Of a DNA stretch of 64,000 nt, positions 29,601 to 40,898 are shown in pieces. The notes under the pieces are model-generated. The model was not told the DNA's origin, made no database searches, and saw only the letters and a list, made by a program, of their open reading frames with translations. The DNA comes from Pythium myriotylum. Lineage: Eukaryota > Oomycota > Peronosporomycetes > Pythiales > Pythiaceae. Positions within the stretch are counted from its first letter, which is position 1. Every line of letters begins with the position of its first letter. The position numbers and the translations under genes are program-made. Where the stretch lies: assembly GCA_023091665.1 (NCBI GenBank), contig JALJCQ010000014.1:2023136-2087135 (forward strand), given 5' to 3'.

Positions 29601-29889
29601 GTACGAAGACAACCAAGGTGCGATCGCGTTGGCCAAGAACCCCGAGTTCCACAAGCGCACCAAGCACATCGACATTCGCTACCACTTCGTTCGTGAGAAG
29701 GTCGAGGACGGCCAAGTGTCTCTCCAGTATTGCCCGACCCAAGACATGCTTGCCGACATCATGACCAAGCCGATCCCCACTGTCCAGTTCGACGTGCTCC
29801 GCACCAAGCTTGGTGTTCAAGACGCAGTCGAGTCGAGGGGGAGTGTTGAAGATGATGCGCCTCGAACCCAGCGTCATCATTCCAGTTGA
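26601..29889 (+). pseudogene. Element D polyprotein, 5'-deleted (residues 364-1455)
   Basis: The first 1092 bp of the internal region are gone, including the primer site, Gag, zinc knuckle and the protease DSG. Coding resumes at TPSGVKKG. From there the frame is open through integrase core, RT and RNase H to the stop in the next LTR. The first in-frame ATG is at 26800, equal to residue 430. Without a primer site it cannot start reverse transcription itself. The 5' part shares Ile and Gln-Gln markers with element C. From the integrase core on it has the EYVNW, KRGIEH and THSLENL states of element E and array F, so it is mosaic. Confidence 0.92.
29835..29843 (+). other. Polypurine tract of element D
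   Basis: GAGGGGGAG before the LTR at 29844. Confidence 0.85.
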
Positions 29890-30202
29890 AGCTCGGCAGT
29901 TGAAGCTCGGCTGTAGAAGATTCTCCTGCAGAAGATTCTCCGTGGAAGATTCGACATGTGGAAGATTCGACATGTGGAAGATTCTCCGTCTGGTTCTGGT
30001 TTGAATCCAGTGCCACCCATCGACTTCGTTGAAGTATCCACGAAGTCAGTTTATGTTTGCATATGTTTACGATAGGTAGGACATACATTTGATTATGGTA
30101 GCGTAGGACACACACAGACGGCTTAGAGGTAGCAGTAGCGAACTAAGTCCCGATCAATTCACTTTGCATTTTGCATCCCACCAACCAAGCGACCTTCCAA
30201 CA
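29844..30202 (+). repeat. Full-length LTR, 3' LTR of element D
   Basis: 359 bp. Its CA end abuts CGTCTGTGTG, the interior of an inverted LTR, giving the second side of the AGACG target duplication seen at 7634. Confidence 0.95.
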
Positions 30203-30479
30203 CGTCTGTGTGTGTCCTACGCTACCATAATCAAATGTATGTCCTACCTATCGTAAACATATGCAAACATAAACTGACTTCGTGGATACTTCAACGAAGT
30301 CGATGGGTGGCACTGGATTCAAACCAGAACCAGACGGAGAATCTTCCACATGTCGAATCTTCCACATGTCGAATCTTCCACGGAGAATCTTCTGCAGGAG
30401 AATCTTCTACAGCCGAGCTTCAACTGCCGAGCTTCAACTGGAATGATGACGCTGGGTTCGAGGCGCATCATCTTCAACA
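30203..30479 (-). repeat. Antisense LTR lacking its 3' part (positions 1-277)
   Basis: The left edge is the exact complement of LTR position 277 (AGACG on the LTR strand). The right edge is the intact TG terminus, joined to inverted RT sequence. With the 87-bp stubs of array B (positions 273-359) it makes up one whole LTR plus a 5-bp overlap. Confidence 0.93.
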
Positions 30480-30816
30480 CTTGGCAACGAGTCGAGCCTT
30501 GTACCGCTCGACGAGTCCTTCGGCGGTTTCCTTGACCTTGAACACCCACTTGCTGGTGATGGCCTTGCGTCCGGCTGGCAAAGGGACTAGGTCCCAGGTC
30601 TCGTTCTTCTTGAGCGACTCAAGCTCGGAGTCGCAGGCTTCCTTCCAGTTGCTGGCGTCGTCGGATTCCATCGCCGACTTGAACGATGTCGGCAACTCTC
30701 CCCCTGAATTCACGACGAGAGCAAACTCTTCGTAATCTTGGTCTTCTCCCCCTTGTTCTTGCACGTCTTCGCCTTCTTCGTCTTCATCTTCTACGCCTTC
30801 CTCTTCGATCGACGTG
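30480..30816 (-). pseudogene. Inverted fragment of linker and RT N-terminus (about residues 875-986)
   Basis: The minus strand encodes the acidic Glu-rich linker, [14 protein letters not shown] and RYKARLVAK, then meets the LTR TG. This is the same GCCAAG/TGTTG joint as in every array F unit, here in opposite orientation. The left end on the minus strand is joined to an LTR interior at a CTC microhomology. It has no RT catalytic residue. Confidence 0.9.
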
Positions 30817-30913
30817 GAGAATCTTCTGCAGGAGGTTCTTCTACAGCCGAGCTTCAACTGCCGAGCTTCAACTGGAATGATGACGCTGGGTTCGAGGCGC
30901 ATCATCTTCAACA
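30817..30913 (-). repeat. Antisense LTR 5' fragment (positions 1-97)
   Basis: This 97-bp piece has two substitutions in one GAAGATTC-related motif. The right edge is the LTR TG terminus joined to gag at CACCGACTTC. The left edge is an interior break, not an LTR terminus. Confidence 0.88.
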
Positions 30914-30941
30914 CACCGACTTCGCCTCCCCAGCCTTCGCC

Positions 30942-33875
30942 ATGGATTCGACCACCCCAGCTCGCTTCAACAAGTTCGACGGAACCAACTTCCACACATG
31001 GAAGTTCAAGATGCAGATGGTGCTCGAAGAACGCGACGTCTGGGAAGTTGTCTGTGGAGAGGTCAAACTCGAGCAGTGCCAGACCGACGCGGACCGAGCC
31101 CTCTTCAAGAAGAAGTCTCGCAAGGCGCTCGCGATGATCTGTCTCGCGATGGAAGACTCGCAGCTCCCGCTGGTTCGGTCGGCGAGTGGTGCGCAAGATG
31201 CATGGTCAAGACTGGAAGAACACTTCGAGAAGAAGAGCCTTGCCAACAAGCTCTTTCTTCGTCGTCGTTTCTTCACGACCATGATGGAAGAAGGTGACGA
31301 TGTGCTCACGCACATCAACAAGCTCAAGACCCTGGCCGAGCAACTCGACGCAGTCGGCGCTCCGGTCAGCGAAGACGACTTGGTGATCACGCTTCTCGGC
31401 AGTCTCAGCGAGTCGTACCAGTTCCTCATCACGGCGTTGGAGTCGCGTGTCGACGCGCTCACGTGGGAACTCGTGACGTCTCGGCTGCTCCATGAAGACA
31501 TGAAGCGCAAGGAGCAAGGTGGCGACGGAGCCACGCTTGGCCAAGCGTTCATGACAAGTGACGCGAAGCCCAAGGGCCGTGCAGTCAAGAAGACTGGCAC
31601 GTGCAACTACTGCGGCAAGATCGGTCATTGGGCCGCGGAGTGCCACTCGCGTGTCAAGGACAACGGCAACGGCAACGGCAACTCCGGCGGCAACTCCGGC
31701 GGCAACGGAAACGGCAACGGCAACGGAAACGGCAACCCTCGGCAACGGTTCCAGCGAGCGAACCTTGCGCGAGATGAAGACCCCGGCGAGTACCTGTTCT
31801 CGGTCGGGAAGACCCAAGGCAAGTCGAGTCAATCCACGGCGTGGTTGGTCGACTCGGGTGCGACTCAGCACATGTCGCGAACCAAGCAGTTCATGATGAA
31901 CTACAAGAAGATTGACCCAGTCGACGTGCATCTGGCCGATGATGGCACGGTCTAAGCAGTCGGCGTGGGAGACATTCTCATGTCGATGAAGACTCCAAGC
32001 GGTGTCAAGAAGGGTTTGCTCACCAACGTGTGGCATATCCCCAAGCTCAGCCGCAACCTGTTCTCGGTCGGAAGATTCACGGAGGACGTTGCTCCCGTGA
32101 CGTTCGACAAGGACGGTTGCTTCGTCGTTCTCAAGGGCGCCAAGCGGACCATCGGCACTCGTATCGGCAAGGGTCTGTTCAAGCTCAACATGTCTCCAGT
32201 GTCGACTGAAGCAGCCCACGCCGCCAGTACAAGACGAGGTCGCGCCATGTCCAAGTCGTACCTCTGGCACCTCCGACTCGGTCACATCGGCTTCAGCGGT
32301 CTCGAAGCCATCGTCAAGAAGGACCTCGCCGACGGACTCGACATCGGGTCTGTGCAGGAATGGGAGGTCTGTGAAGGCTGTGCACTCGGCAAGCTGACTC
32401 GCGTCAAGTTCCAGTCGGGCACGACCAAGCGGTCTGCGAATCTGCTTGACGTCGTGTACAGCGATGTGGCCGGCCCCATGAAGACTCCGACGTTCGGCGG
32501 CATGAAGTACTTTGCCACCTTCACCGACGACAAGTCTCGACTGTGCAAGTTGTACCTCATGCGGTCCAAGGACGAAGTCTACGACAAGTTCGTCGAGTAC
32601 GTCAACTGGGCCGAGAACCAAACCGGTCGTCGAGTCAAGGTGCTTCGAACCGACGGCGGCGGCGAGTACCAGTCGGCCAAACTTGCCAAGTTCTGTCGCA
32701 AGCGTGGCATCGAGCACGACGTCACGCCGCCATACACGCCTCAGTTGAACGGTGTGGCGGAGCGCATGAACCGAACCATCGGTGAGTGTGGTCGTTGCAA
32801 GCTCCACCATGCCAACTTGTCCGACGAGTACTGGGGCGAAGCCGTCATGACTGCAGTCGAAGTTCGCAACCGACTTCCGACCCGCGCTCAAGACTTGTAC
32901 AAGTCGCCGTACGAAGAATGGTACGGGAAGAAGCCCTTGCTCGCCAACTTCAAGGTGTTCGGCTGCCATGCGTACGTCCACGTGCCGAAGGAGAAGCGGT
33001 GGAAGTTCGACGCCCGAGCCATCTTGTGTCGGTTCCTCGGCTACTCGGACCACGAGAAGGCGTATCGGTTTGAAGAAATCGCAACCGGTCGGATCGTCAT
33101 CAGTCGAGACGCGCAGTTCATGGAAGACACATTCGACGATGGCAAGCGCGAAGAACCCTGGAGCAAGTCCGTCGAGTTCCGCGACGATGAAGATGATGAA
33201 GATGATGAAGATCAAGATGAAGCAACCGACAACCAAGATGATGAAGACATGGGTGAGCAGCCAGCCTCACCAGCACCAAGTCAGCGCAGCTACGAGCGAC
33301 CGGAGTGGCAACAGGGCCAGCGGTCGCAGCGTCCAGCAGCACCAGCATCGGCCCAGCAGCCGAATGTCGACTACGCACCAGGGTCCAAGCGCCACTCTCG
33401 CACGCACTCGCTCGAGAACCTGGCTGAACCGCCAGTTGAGAAGCGCTACGGACGGGTTGGTCGCACAAGTGGTGCGACTCCACCACCCACGCAAGGTCCA
33501 AGGACATCGCTCGAAGATCTGTCTGCACTGCTCACGTCGATCGAAGAGGAAGGCGTAGAAGATGAAGACGAAGAAGGCGAAGACGTGCAAGAACAAGGGG
33601 GAGAAGACCAAGATTACGAAGAGTTTGCTCTCGTCGTGAATTCAGGGGGAGAGTTGCCGACATCGTTCAAGTCGGCGATGGAATCCGACGACGCCAGCAA
33701 CTGGAAGGAAGCCTGCGACTCCGAGCTTGAGTCGCTCAAGAAGAACGAGACCTGGGACCTAGTCCCTTTGCCAGCCGGACGCAAGGCCATCACCAGCAAG
33801 TGGGTGTTCAAGGTCAAGGAAACCGCCGAAGGACTCGTCGAGCGGTACAAGGCTCGACTCGTTGCCAAGTGTTGA
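30942..33875 (+). pseudogene. Element E polyprotein: Gag to early RT, with a TAA stop and 3' truncation
   Basis: Internal sequence begins at 30914, past the primer site. The first usable ATG is the one equal to residue 20 (MDSTTPAR). Gag, zinc knuckle, a 25-residue Asn-Gly linker, protease DSG, the pre-integrase finger and the integrase DDE core are present. A CAA-to-TAA change at 31953-31955, equal to Gln351, stops translation just after the protease active site; the frame then reopens. RT is cut after RYKARLVAK, so the MDVKTAF Asp, YVDD and RNase H are missing. It carries CAGCTCGCTTC where intact copies have CAGCCCGCATC, the likely precursor state of the array F frameshift. Confidence 0.92.
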
Positions 33876-34228
33876 AGATGATGCGCCTCGAACCCAGCGT
33901 CATCATTCCAGTTGAAGCTCGGCAGTTGAAGCTCGGCTGTAGAAGATTCTCCTGCAGAAGATTCTCCGTGGAAGATTCGACATGTGGAAGATTCGACATG
34001 TGGAAGATTCTCCGTCTGGTTCTGGTTTGAATCCAGTGCCACCCATCGACTTCGTTGAAGTATCCACGAAGTTAGTTTATGTTTGCATATGTTTACGATA
34101 GGTAGGACATACATTTGATTACGGTAGCGTAGGACACACACAGACGGCTTAGAGGTAGCAGCAGCGAACTAAGTCCCGATCAATTCACTTTGCATTTTGC
34201 ATCCCACCAACCAAGCGACCTTCCAACA
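33870..34228 (+). repeat. Full-length LTR between element E and array F
   Basis: 359 bp with both 14-bp repeats. It shows the F-type changes: AAGTTAGTTTATG, GATTACGGTAGC and CAGCAGCG. Its TG start is fused to RT codons (GCCAAG) and its CA end to a normal primer site. Confidence 0.95.
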
Positions 34229-34240
34229 GGTTATGAGCCC
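34229..34240 (+). other. Primer-binding site, array F unit 1
   Basis: GGTTATGAGCCC directly after the LTR. The same site starts every F unit at 37562, 40895, 44228, 47575, 50908, 54241, 57574 and 60921. Confidence 0.74.
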
Positions 34241-37222
34241 AAGCCCAGCCGACTCTGCCTCCACCGACTTCGCCTCCCCAGCCTTCGCCATGGATTCGAC
34301 CACCCCAGCTGCATCAACAAGTTCGACGGAACCAACTTCCACACATGGAAGTTCAAGATGCAGATGGTGCTCGAAGAACGCGACGTCTGGGAAGTTGTCT
34401 GTGGAGAGGTCAAACTCGAGCAGTGCCAGACCGACGCGGACCGAGCCCTCTTCAAGAAGAAGTCTCGCAAGGCGCTCGCGATGATCTGTCTCGCGATGGA
34501 AGACTCGCAGCTCCCGCTGGTTCGGTCGGCGAGTGGTGCGCAAGATGCATGGTCAAGACTGGAAGAACACTTCGAGAAGAAGAGCCTTGCCAACAAGCTC
34601 TTTCTTCGTCGTCGTTTCTTCACGACCATGATGGAAGAAGGTGACGATGTGCTCACGCACATCAACAAGCTCAAGACCCTGGCCGAGCAACTCGACGCAG
34701 TCGGCGCTCCGGTCAGCGAAGACGACTTGGTGATCACGCTTCTCGGCAGTCTCAGCGAGTCGTACCAGTTCCTCATCACGGCGTTGGAGTCGCGTGTCGA
34801 CGCGCTCACGTGGGAACTCGTGACGTCTCGGCTGCTCCATGAAGACATGAAGCGCAAGGAGCAAGGTGGCGACGGAGCCACGCTTGGCCAAGCGTTCATG
34901 ACAAGTGACGCGAAGCCCAAGGGCCGTGCAGTCAAGAAGACTGGCACGTGCAACTACTGCGGCAAGATCGGTCATTGGGCCGCGGAGTGCCACTCGCGTG
35001 TCAAGGACAACGGCAACGGCAACGGCAACTCCGGCGGCAACTCCGGCGGCAACGGAAACGGAAACGGCAACGGAAACGGCAACCCTCGGCAACGGTTCCA
35101 GCGAGCGAACCTTGCGCGAGATGAAGACCCCGGCGAGTACCTGTTCTCGGTCGGGAAGACCCAAGGCAAGTCGAGTCAATCCACGGCGTGGTTGGTCGAC
35201 TCGGGTGCGACTCAGCACATGTCGCGAACCAAGCAGTTCATGATGAACTACAAGAAGATTGACCCAGTCGACGTGCATCTGGCCGACGATGGCACAGTCC
35301 AAGCGGTTGGCGTGGGAGACATTCTCATGTCGATGAAGACTCCAAGCGGTGTCAAGAAGGGTTTGCTCACCAACGTGTGGCATATCCCCAAGCTCAGCCG
35401 CAACCTGTTCTCGGTCGGAAGATTCACGGAGGACGTTGCTCCCGTGACGTTCGACAAGGACGGTTGCTTCGTCGTTCTCAAGGGCGCCAAGCGGACCATC
35501 GGCACTCGTATCGGCAAGGGTCTGTTCAAGCTCAACATGTCTCCAGTGTCGACTGAAGCATCCCACGCCGCCAGTACAAGACGAGGTCGCGCCATGTCCA
35601 AGTCGTACCTCTGGCACCTCCGACTCGGTCACATCGGCTTCAGCGGTCTCGAAGCCATCGTCAAGAAGGACCTCGCCGACGGACTCGACATCGGGTCTGT
35701 GCAGGAATGGGAGGTCTGTGAAGGCTGTGCACTCGGCAAGCTGACTCGCGTCAAGTTCCAGTCGGGCACGACCAAGCGGTCTGCGAATCTGCTTGACGTC
35801 GTGTACAGCGATGTGGCCGGCCCCATGAAGACTCCGACGTTCGGCGGCATGAAGTACTTTGCCACCTTCACCGACGACAAGTCTCGACTGTGCAAGTTGT
35901 ACCTCATGCGGTCCAAGGACGAAGTCTACGACAAGTTCGTCGAGTACGTCAACTGGGCCGAGAACCAAACCGGTCGTCGAGTCAAGGTGCTTCGAACCGA
36001 CGGCGGCGGCGAGTACCAGTCGGCCAAACTTGCCAAGTTCTGTCGCAAGCGTGGCATCGAGCACGACGTCACGCCGCCATACACGCCTCAGTTGAACGGT
36101 GTGGCGGAGCGCATGAACCGAACCATCGGTGAGTGTGGTCGTTGCAAGCTCCACCATGCCAACTTGTCCGACGAGTACTGGGGCGAAGCCGTCATGACTG
36201 CAGTCGAAGTTCGCAACCGACTTCCGACCCGCGCTCAAGACTTGTACAAGTCGCCGTACGAAGAATGGTACGGGAAGAAGCCCTTGCTCGCCAACTTCAA
36301 GGTGTTCGGCTGCCATGCGTACGTCCACGTGCCGAAGGAGAAGCGGTGGAAGTTCGACGCCCGAGCCATCTTGTGTCGGTTCCTCGGCTACTCGGACCAC
36401 GAGAAGGCGTATCGGTTTGAAGAAATCGCAACCGGTCGGATCGTCATCAGTCGAGACGCGCAGTTCATGGAAGACACATTCGACGATGGCAAGCGCGAAG
36501 AACCCTGGAGCAAGTCCGTCGAGTTCCGCGACGATGAAGATGATGAAGATGATGAAGATCAAGATGAAGCAACCGACAACCAAGATGATGAAGACATGGG
36601 TGAGCAGCCAGCCTCACCAGCACCAAGTCAGCGCAGCTACGAGCGACCGGAGTGGCAACAGGGCCAGCGGTCGCAGCGTCCAGCAGCACCAGCATCGGCC
36701 CAGCAGCCGAATGTCGACTACGCACCAGGGTCCAAGCGCCACTCTCGCACGCACTCGCTCGAGAACCTGGCTGAACCGCCAGTTGAGAAGCGCTACGGAC
36801 GGGTTGGTCGCACAAGTGGTGCGACTCCACCACCCACGCAAGGTCCAAGGACATCGCTCGAAGATCTGTCTGCACTGCTCACGTCGATCGAAGAGGAAGG
36901 CGTAGAAGATGAAGACGAAGAAGGCGAAGACGTGCAAGAACAAGGGGGAGAAGACCAAGATTACGAAGAGTTTGCTCTCGTCGTGAATTCAGGGGGAGAG
37001 TTGCCGACATCGTTCAAGTCGGCGATGGAATCCGACGACGCCAGCAACTGGAAGGAAGCCTGCGACTCCGAGCTTGAGTCGCTCAAGAAGAACGAGACCT
37101 GGGACCTAGTCCCTTTGCCAGCCGGACGCAAGGCCATCACCAGCAAGTGGGTGTTCAAGGTCAAGGAAACCGCCGAAGGACTCGTCGAGCGGTACAAGGC
37201 TCGACTCGTTGCCAAGTGTTGA
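34233..37222 (+). pseudogene. Frameshifted, RT-truncated Copia polyprotein, array F unit 1
   Basis: The Gag ATG is present, but one base is lost near 34310 (CAGCTGCATC for CAGCCCGCATC), so translation from it stops at 34484 after 83 aa. The correct frame is open from before INKFDG to 37222; its first ATG is at 34358, giving 954 aa. That frame holds most of Gag, the zinc knuckle, protease DSG, the HHCC finger and the integrase DDE core. RT is cut after RYKARLVAK, and the LTR supplies Cys and the stop. RT catalysis, RNase H and the terminal polypurine tract are absent. The unit is non-autonomous. All nine units share both lesions, so they predate the amplification. Confidence 0.92.
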
Positions 37223-37561
37223 AGATGATGCGCCTCGAACCCAGCGTCATCATTCCAGTTGAAGCTCGGCTGTAGAAGATTCTCCTGCAGAAGATTCTCC
37301 GTGGAAGATTCGACATGTGGAAGATTCGACATGTGGAAGATTCTCCGTCTGGTTCTGGTTTGAATCCAGTGCCACCCATCGACTTCGTTGAAGTATCCAC
37401 GAAGTTAGTTTATGTTTGCATATGTTTACGATAGGTAGGACATACATTTGATTACGGTAGCGTAGGACACACACAGACGGCTTAGAGGTAGCAGCAGCGA
37501 ACTAAGTCCCGATCAATTCACTTTGCATTTTGCATCCCACCAACCAAGCGACCTTCCAACA
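37217..37561 (+). repeat. 345-bp LTR, after array F unit 1
   Basis: It has one copy of the 14-bp AGTTGAAGCTCGGC sequence where the 359-bp form has two. Both termini are intact. Confidence 0.95.
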
Positions 37562-37565
37562 GGTT

Positions 37566-40555
37566 ATGAGCCCAAGCCCAGCCGACTCTGCCTCCACCGA
37601 CTTCGCCTCCCCAGCCTTCGCCATGGATTCGACCACCCCAGCTGCATCAACAAGTTCGACGGAACCAACTTCCACACATGGAAGTTCAAGATGCAGATGG
37701 TGCTCGAAGAACGCGACGTCTGGGAAGTTGTCTGTGGAGAGGTCAAACTCGAGCAGTGCCAGACCGACGCGGACCGAGCCCTCTTCAAGAAGAAGTCTCG
37801 CAAGGCGCTCGCGATGATCTGTCTCGCGATGGAAGACTCGCAGCTCCCGCTGGTTCGGTCGGCGAGTGGTGCGCAAGATGCATGGTCAAGACTGGAAGAA
37901 CACTTCGAGAAGAAGAGCCTTGCCAACAAGCTCTTTCTTCGTCGTCGTTTCTTCACGACCATGATGGAAGAAGGTGACGATGTGCTCACGCACATCAACA
38001 AGCTCAAGACCCTGGCCGAGCAACTCGACGCAGTCGGCGCTCCGGTCAGCGAAGACGACTTGGTGATCACGCTTCTCGGCAGTCTCAGCGAGTCGTACCA
38101 GTTCCTCATCACGGCGTTGGAGTCGCGTGTCGACGCGCTCACGTGGGAACTCGTGACGTCTCGGCTGCTCCATGAAGACATGAAGCGCAAGGAGCAAGGT
38201 GGCGACGGAGCCACGCTTGGCCAAGCGTTCATGACAAGTGACGCGAAGCCCAAGGGTCGTGCAGTCAAGAAGACTGGCACGTGCAACTACTGCGGCAAGA
38301 TCGGTCATTGGGCCGCGGAGTGCCACTCGCGTGTCAAGGACAACGGCAACGGCAACGGCAACTCCGGCGGCAACTCCGGCGGCAACGGAAACGGAAACGG
38401 CAACGGAAACGGCAACCCTCGGCAACGGTTCCAGCGAGCGAACCTTGCGCGAGATGAAGACCCCGGCGAGTACCTGTTCTCGGTCGGGAAGACCCAAGGC
38501 AAGTCGAGTCAATCCACGGCGTGGTTGGTCGACTCGGGTGCGACTCAGCACATGTCGCGAACCAAGCAGTTCATGATGAACTACAAGAAGATTGACCCAG
38601 TCGACGTGCATCTGGCCGACGATGGCACAGTCCAAGCGGTTGGCGTGGGAGACATTCTCATGTCGATGAAGACTCCAAGCGGTGTCAAGAAGGGTTTGCT
38701 CACCAACGTGTGGCATATCCCCAAGCTCAGCCGCAACCTGTTCTCGGTCGGAAGATTCACGGAGGACGTTGCTCCCGTGACGTTCGACAAGGACGGTTGC
38801 TTCGTCGTTCTCAAGGGCGCCAAGCGGACCATCGGCACTCGTATCGGCAAGGGTCTGTTCAAGCTCAACATGTCTCCAGTGTCGACTGAAGCATCCCACG
38901 CCGCCAGTACAAGACGAGGTCGCGCCATGTCCAAGTCGTACCTCTGGCACCTCCGACTCGGTCACATCGGCTTCAGCGGTCTCGAAGCCATCGTCAAGAA
39001 GGACCTCGCCGACGGACTCGACATCGGGTCTGTGCAGGAATGGGAGGTCTGTGAAGGCTGTGCACTCGGCAAGCTGACTCGCGTCAAGTTCCAGTCGGGC
39101 ACGACCAAGCGGTCTGCGAATCTGCTTGACGTCGTGTACAGCGATGTGGCCGGCCCCATGAAGACTCCGACGTTCGGCGGCATGAAGTACTTTGCCACCT
39201 TCACCGACGACAAGTCTCGACTGTGCAAGTTGTACCTCATGCGGTCCAAGGACGAAGTCTACGACAAGTTCGTCGAGTACGTCAACTGGGCCGAGAACCA
39301 AACCGGTCGTCGAGTCAAGGTGCTTCGAACCGACGGCGGCGGCGAGTACCAGTCGGCCAAACTTGCCAAGTTCTGTCGCAAGCGTGGCATCGAGCACGAC
39401 GTCACGCCGCCATACACGCCTCAGTTGAACGGTGTGGCGGAGCGCATGAACCGAACCATCGGTGAGTGTGGTCGTTGCAAGCTCCACCATGCCAACTTGT
39501 CCGACGAGTACTGGGGCGAAGCCGTCATGACTGCAGTCGAAGTTCGCAACCGACTTCCGACCCGCGCTCAAGACTTGTACAAGTCGCCGTACGAAGAATG
39601 GTACGGGAAGAAGCCCTTGCTCGCCAACTTCAAGGTGTTCGGCTGCCATGCGTACGTCCACGTGCCGAAGGAGAAGCGGTGGAAGTTCGACGCCCGAGCC
39701 ATCTTGTGTCGGTTCCTCGGCTACTCGGACCACGAGAAGGCGTATCGGTTTGAAGAAATCGCAACCGGTCGGATCGTCATCAGTCGAGACGCGCAGTTCA
39801 TGGAAGACACATTCGACGATGGCAAGCGCGAAGAACCCTGGAGCAAGTCCGTCGAGTTCCGCGACGATGAAGATGATGAAGATGATGAAGATCAAGATGA
39901 AGCAACCGACAACCAAGATGATGAAGACATGGGTGAGCAGCCAGCCTCACCAGCACCAAGTCAGCGCAGCTACGAGCGACCGGAGTGGCAACAGGGCCAG
40001 CGGTCGCAGCGTCCAGCAGCACCAGCATCGGCCCAGCAGCCGAATGTCGACTACGCACCAGGGTCCAAGCGCCACTCTCGCACGCACTCGCTCGAGAACC
40101 TGGCTGAACCGCCAGTTGAGAAGCGCTACGGACGGGTTGGTCGCACAAGTGGTGCGACTCCACCACCCACGCAAGGTCCAAGGACATCGCTCGAAGATCT
40201 GTCTGCACTGCTCACGTCGATCGAAGAGGAAGGCGTAGAAGATGAAGACGAAGAAGGCGAAGACGTGCAAGAACAAGGGGGAGAAGACCAAGATTACGAA
40301 GAGTTTGCTCTCGTCGTGAATTCAGGGGGAGAGTTGCCGACATCGTTCAAGTCGGCGATGGAATCCGACGACGCCAGCAACTGGAAGGAAGCCTGCGACT
40401 CCGAGCTTGAGTCGCTCAAGAAGAACGAGACCTGGGACCTAGTCCCTTTGCCAGCCGGACGCAAGGCCATCACCAGCAAGTGGGTGTTCAAGGTCAAGGA
40501 AACCGCCGAAGGACTCGTCGAGCGGTACAAGGCTCGACTCGTTGCCAAGTGTTGA
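37566..40555 (+). pseudogene. Truncated polyprotein, array F unit 2
   Basis: Same frameshift and RT cut as unit 1. It carries the one private substitution I noticed in the array: T at 38257 (GGTCGT for GGCCGT), silent in the Gag frame and upstream of the zinc knuckle. Its higher-order partner, unit 6, lacks it. Confidence 0.91.
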
Positions 40556-40894
40556 AGATGATGCGCCTCGAACCCAGCGTCATCATTCCAGTTGAAGCTC
40601 GGCTGTAGAAGATTCTCCTGCAGAAGATTCTCCGTGGAAGATTCGACATGTGGAAGATTCGACATGTGGAAGATTCTCCGTCTGGTTCTGGTTTGAATCC
40701 AGTGCCACCCATCGACTTCGTTGAAGTATCCACGAAGTTAGTTTATGTTTGCATATGTTTACGATAGGTAGGACATACATTTGATTACGGTAGCGTAGGA
40801 CACACACAGACGGCTTAGAGGTAGCAGCAGCGAACTAAGTCCCGATCAATTCACTTTGCATTTTGCATCCCACCAACCAAGCGACCTTCCAACA
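40550..40894 (+). repeat. 345-bp LTR, after array F unit 2
   Basis: Short form with one 14-bp repeat copy; begins at the GCCAAG/TG joint. Confidence 0.95.
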
Positions 40895-40898
40895 GGTT

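Larger units (their letters stand above)
26242..30202 (+). mobile_element. Copia element D (LTR, internal 3' part, LTR)
   Basis: The structure is LTR CA end, joined to an internal site, through to the polypurine tract and a complete 3' LTR. This is the expected linear form of the complementary deletion circle made when an element integrates into itself. Confidence 0.85.
30203..34146. repeat. 614-bp inverted repeat bracketing element E
   Basis: Positions 30203-30816 (antisense LTR 1-277 plus inverted RT start) are the reverse complement of 33533-34146. Both arms contain the GCCAAG/TG joint, so the joint formed once and was later copied or inverted. Confidence 0.87.
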
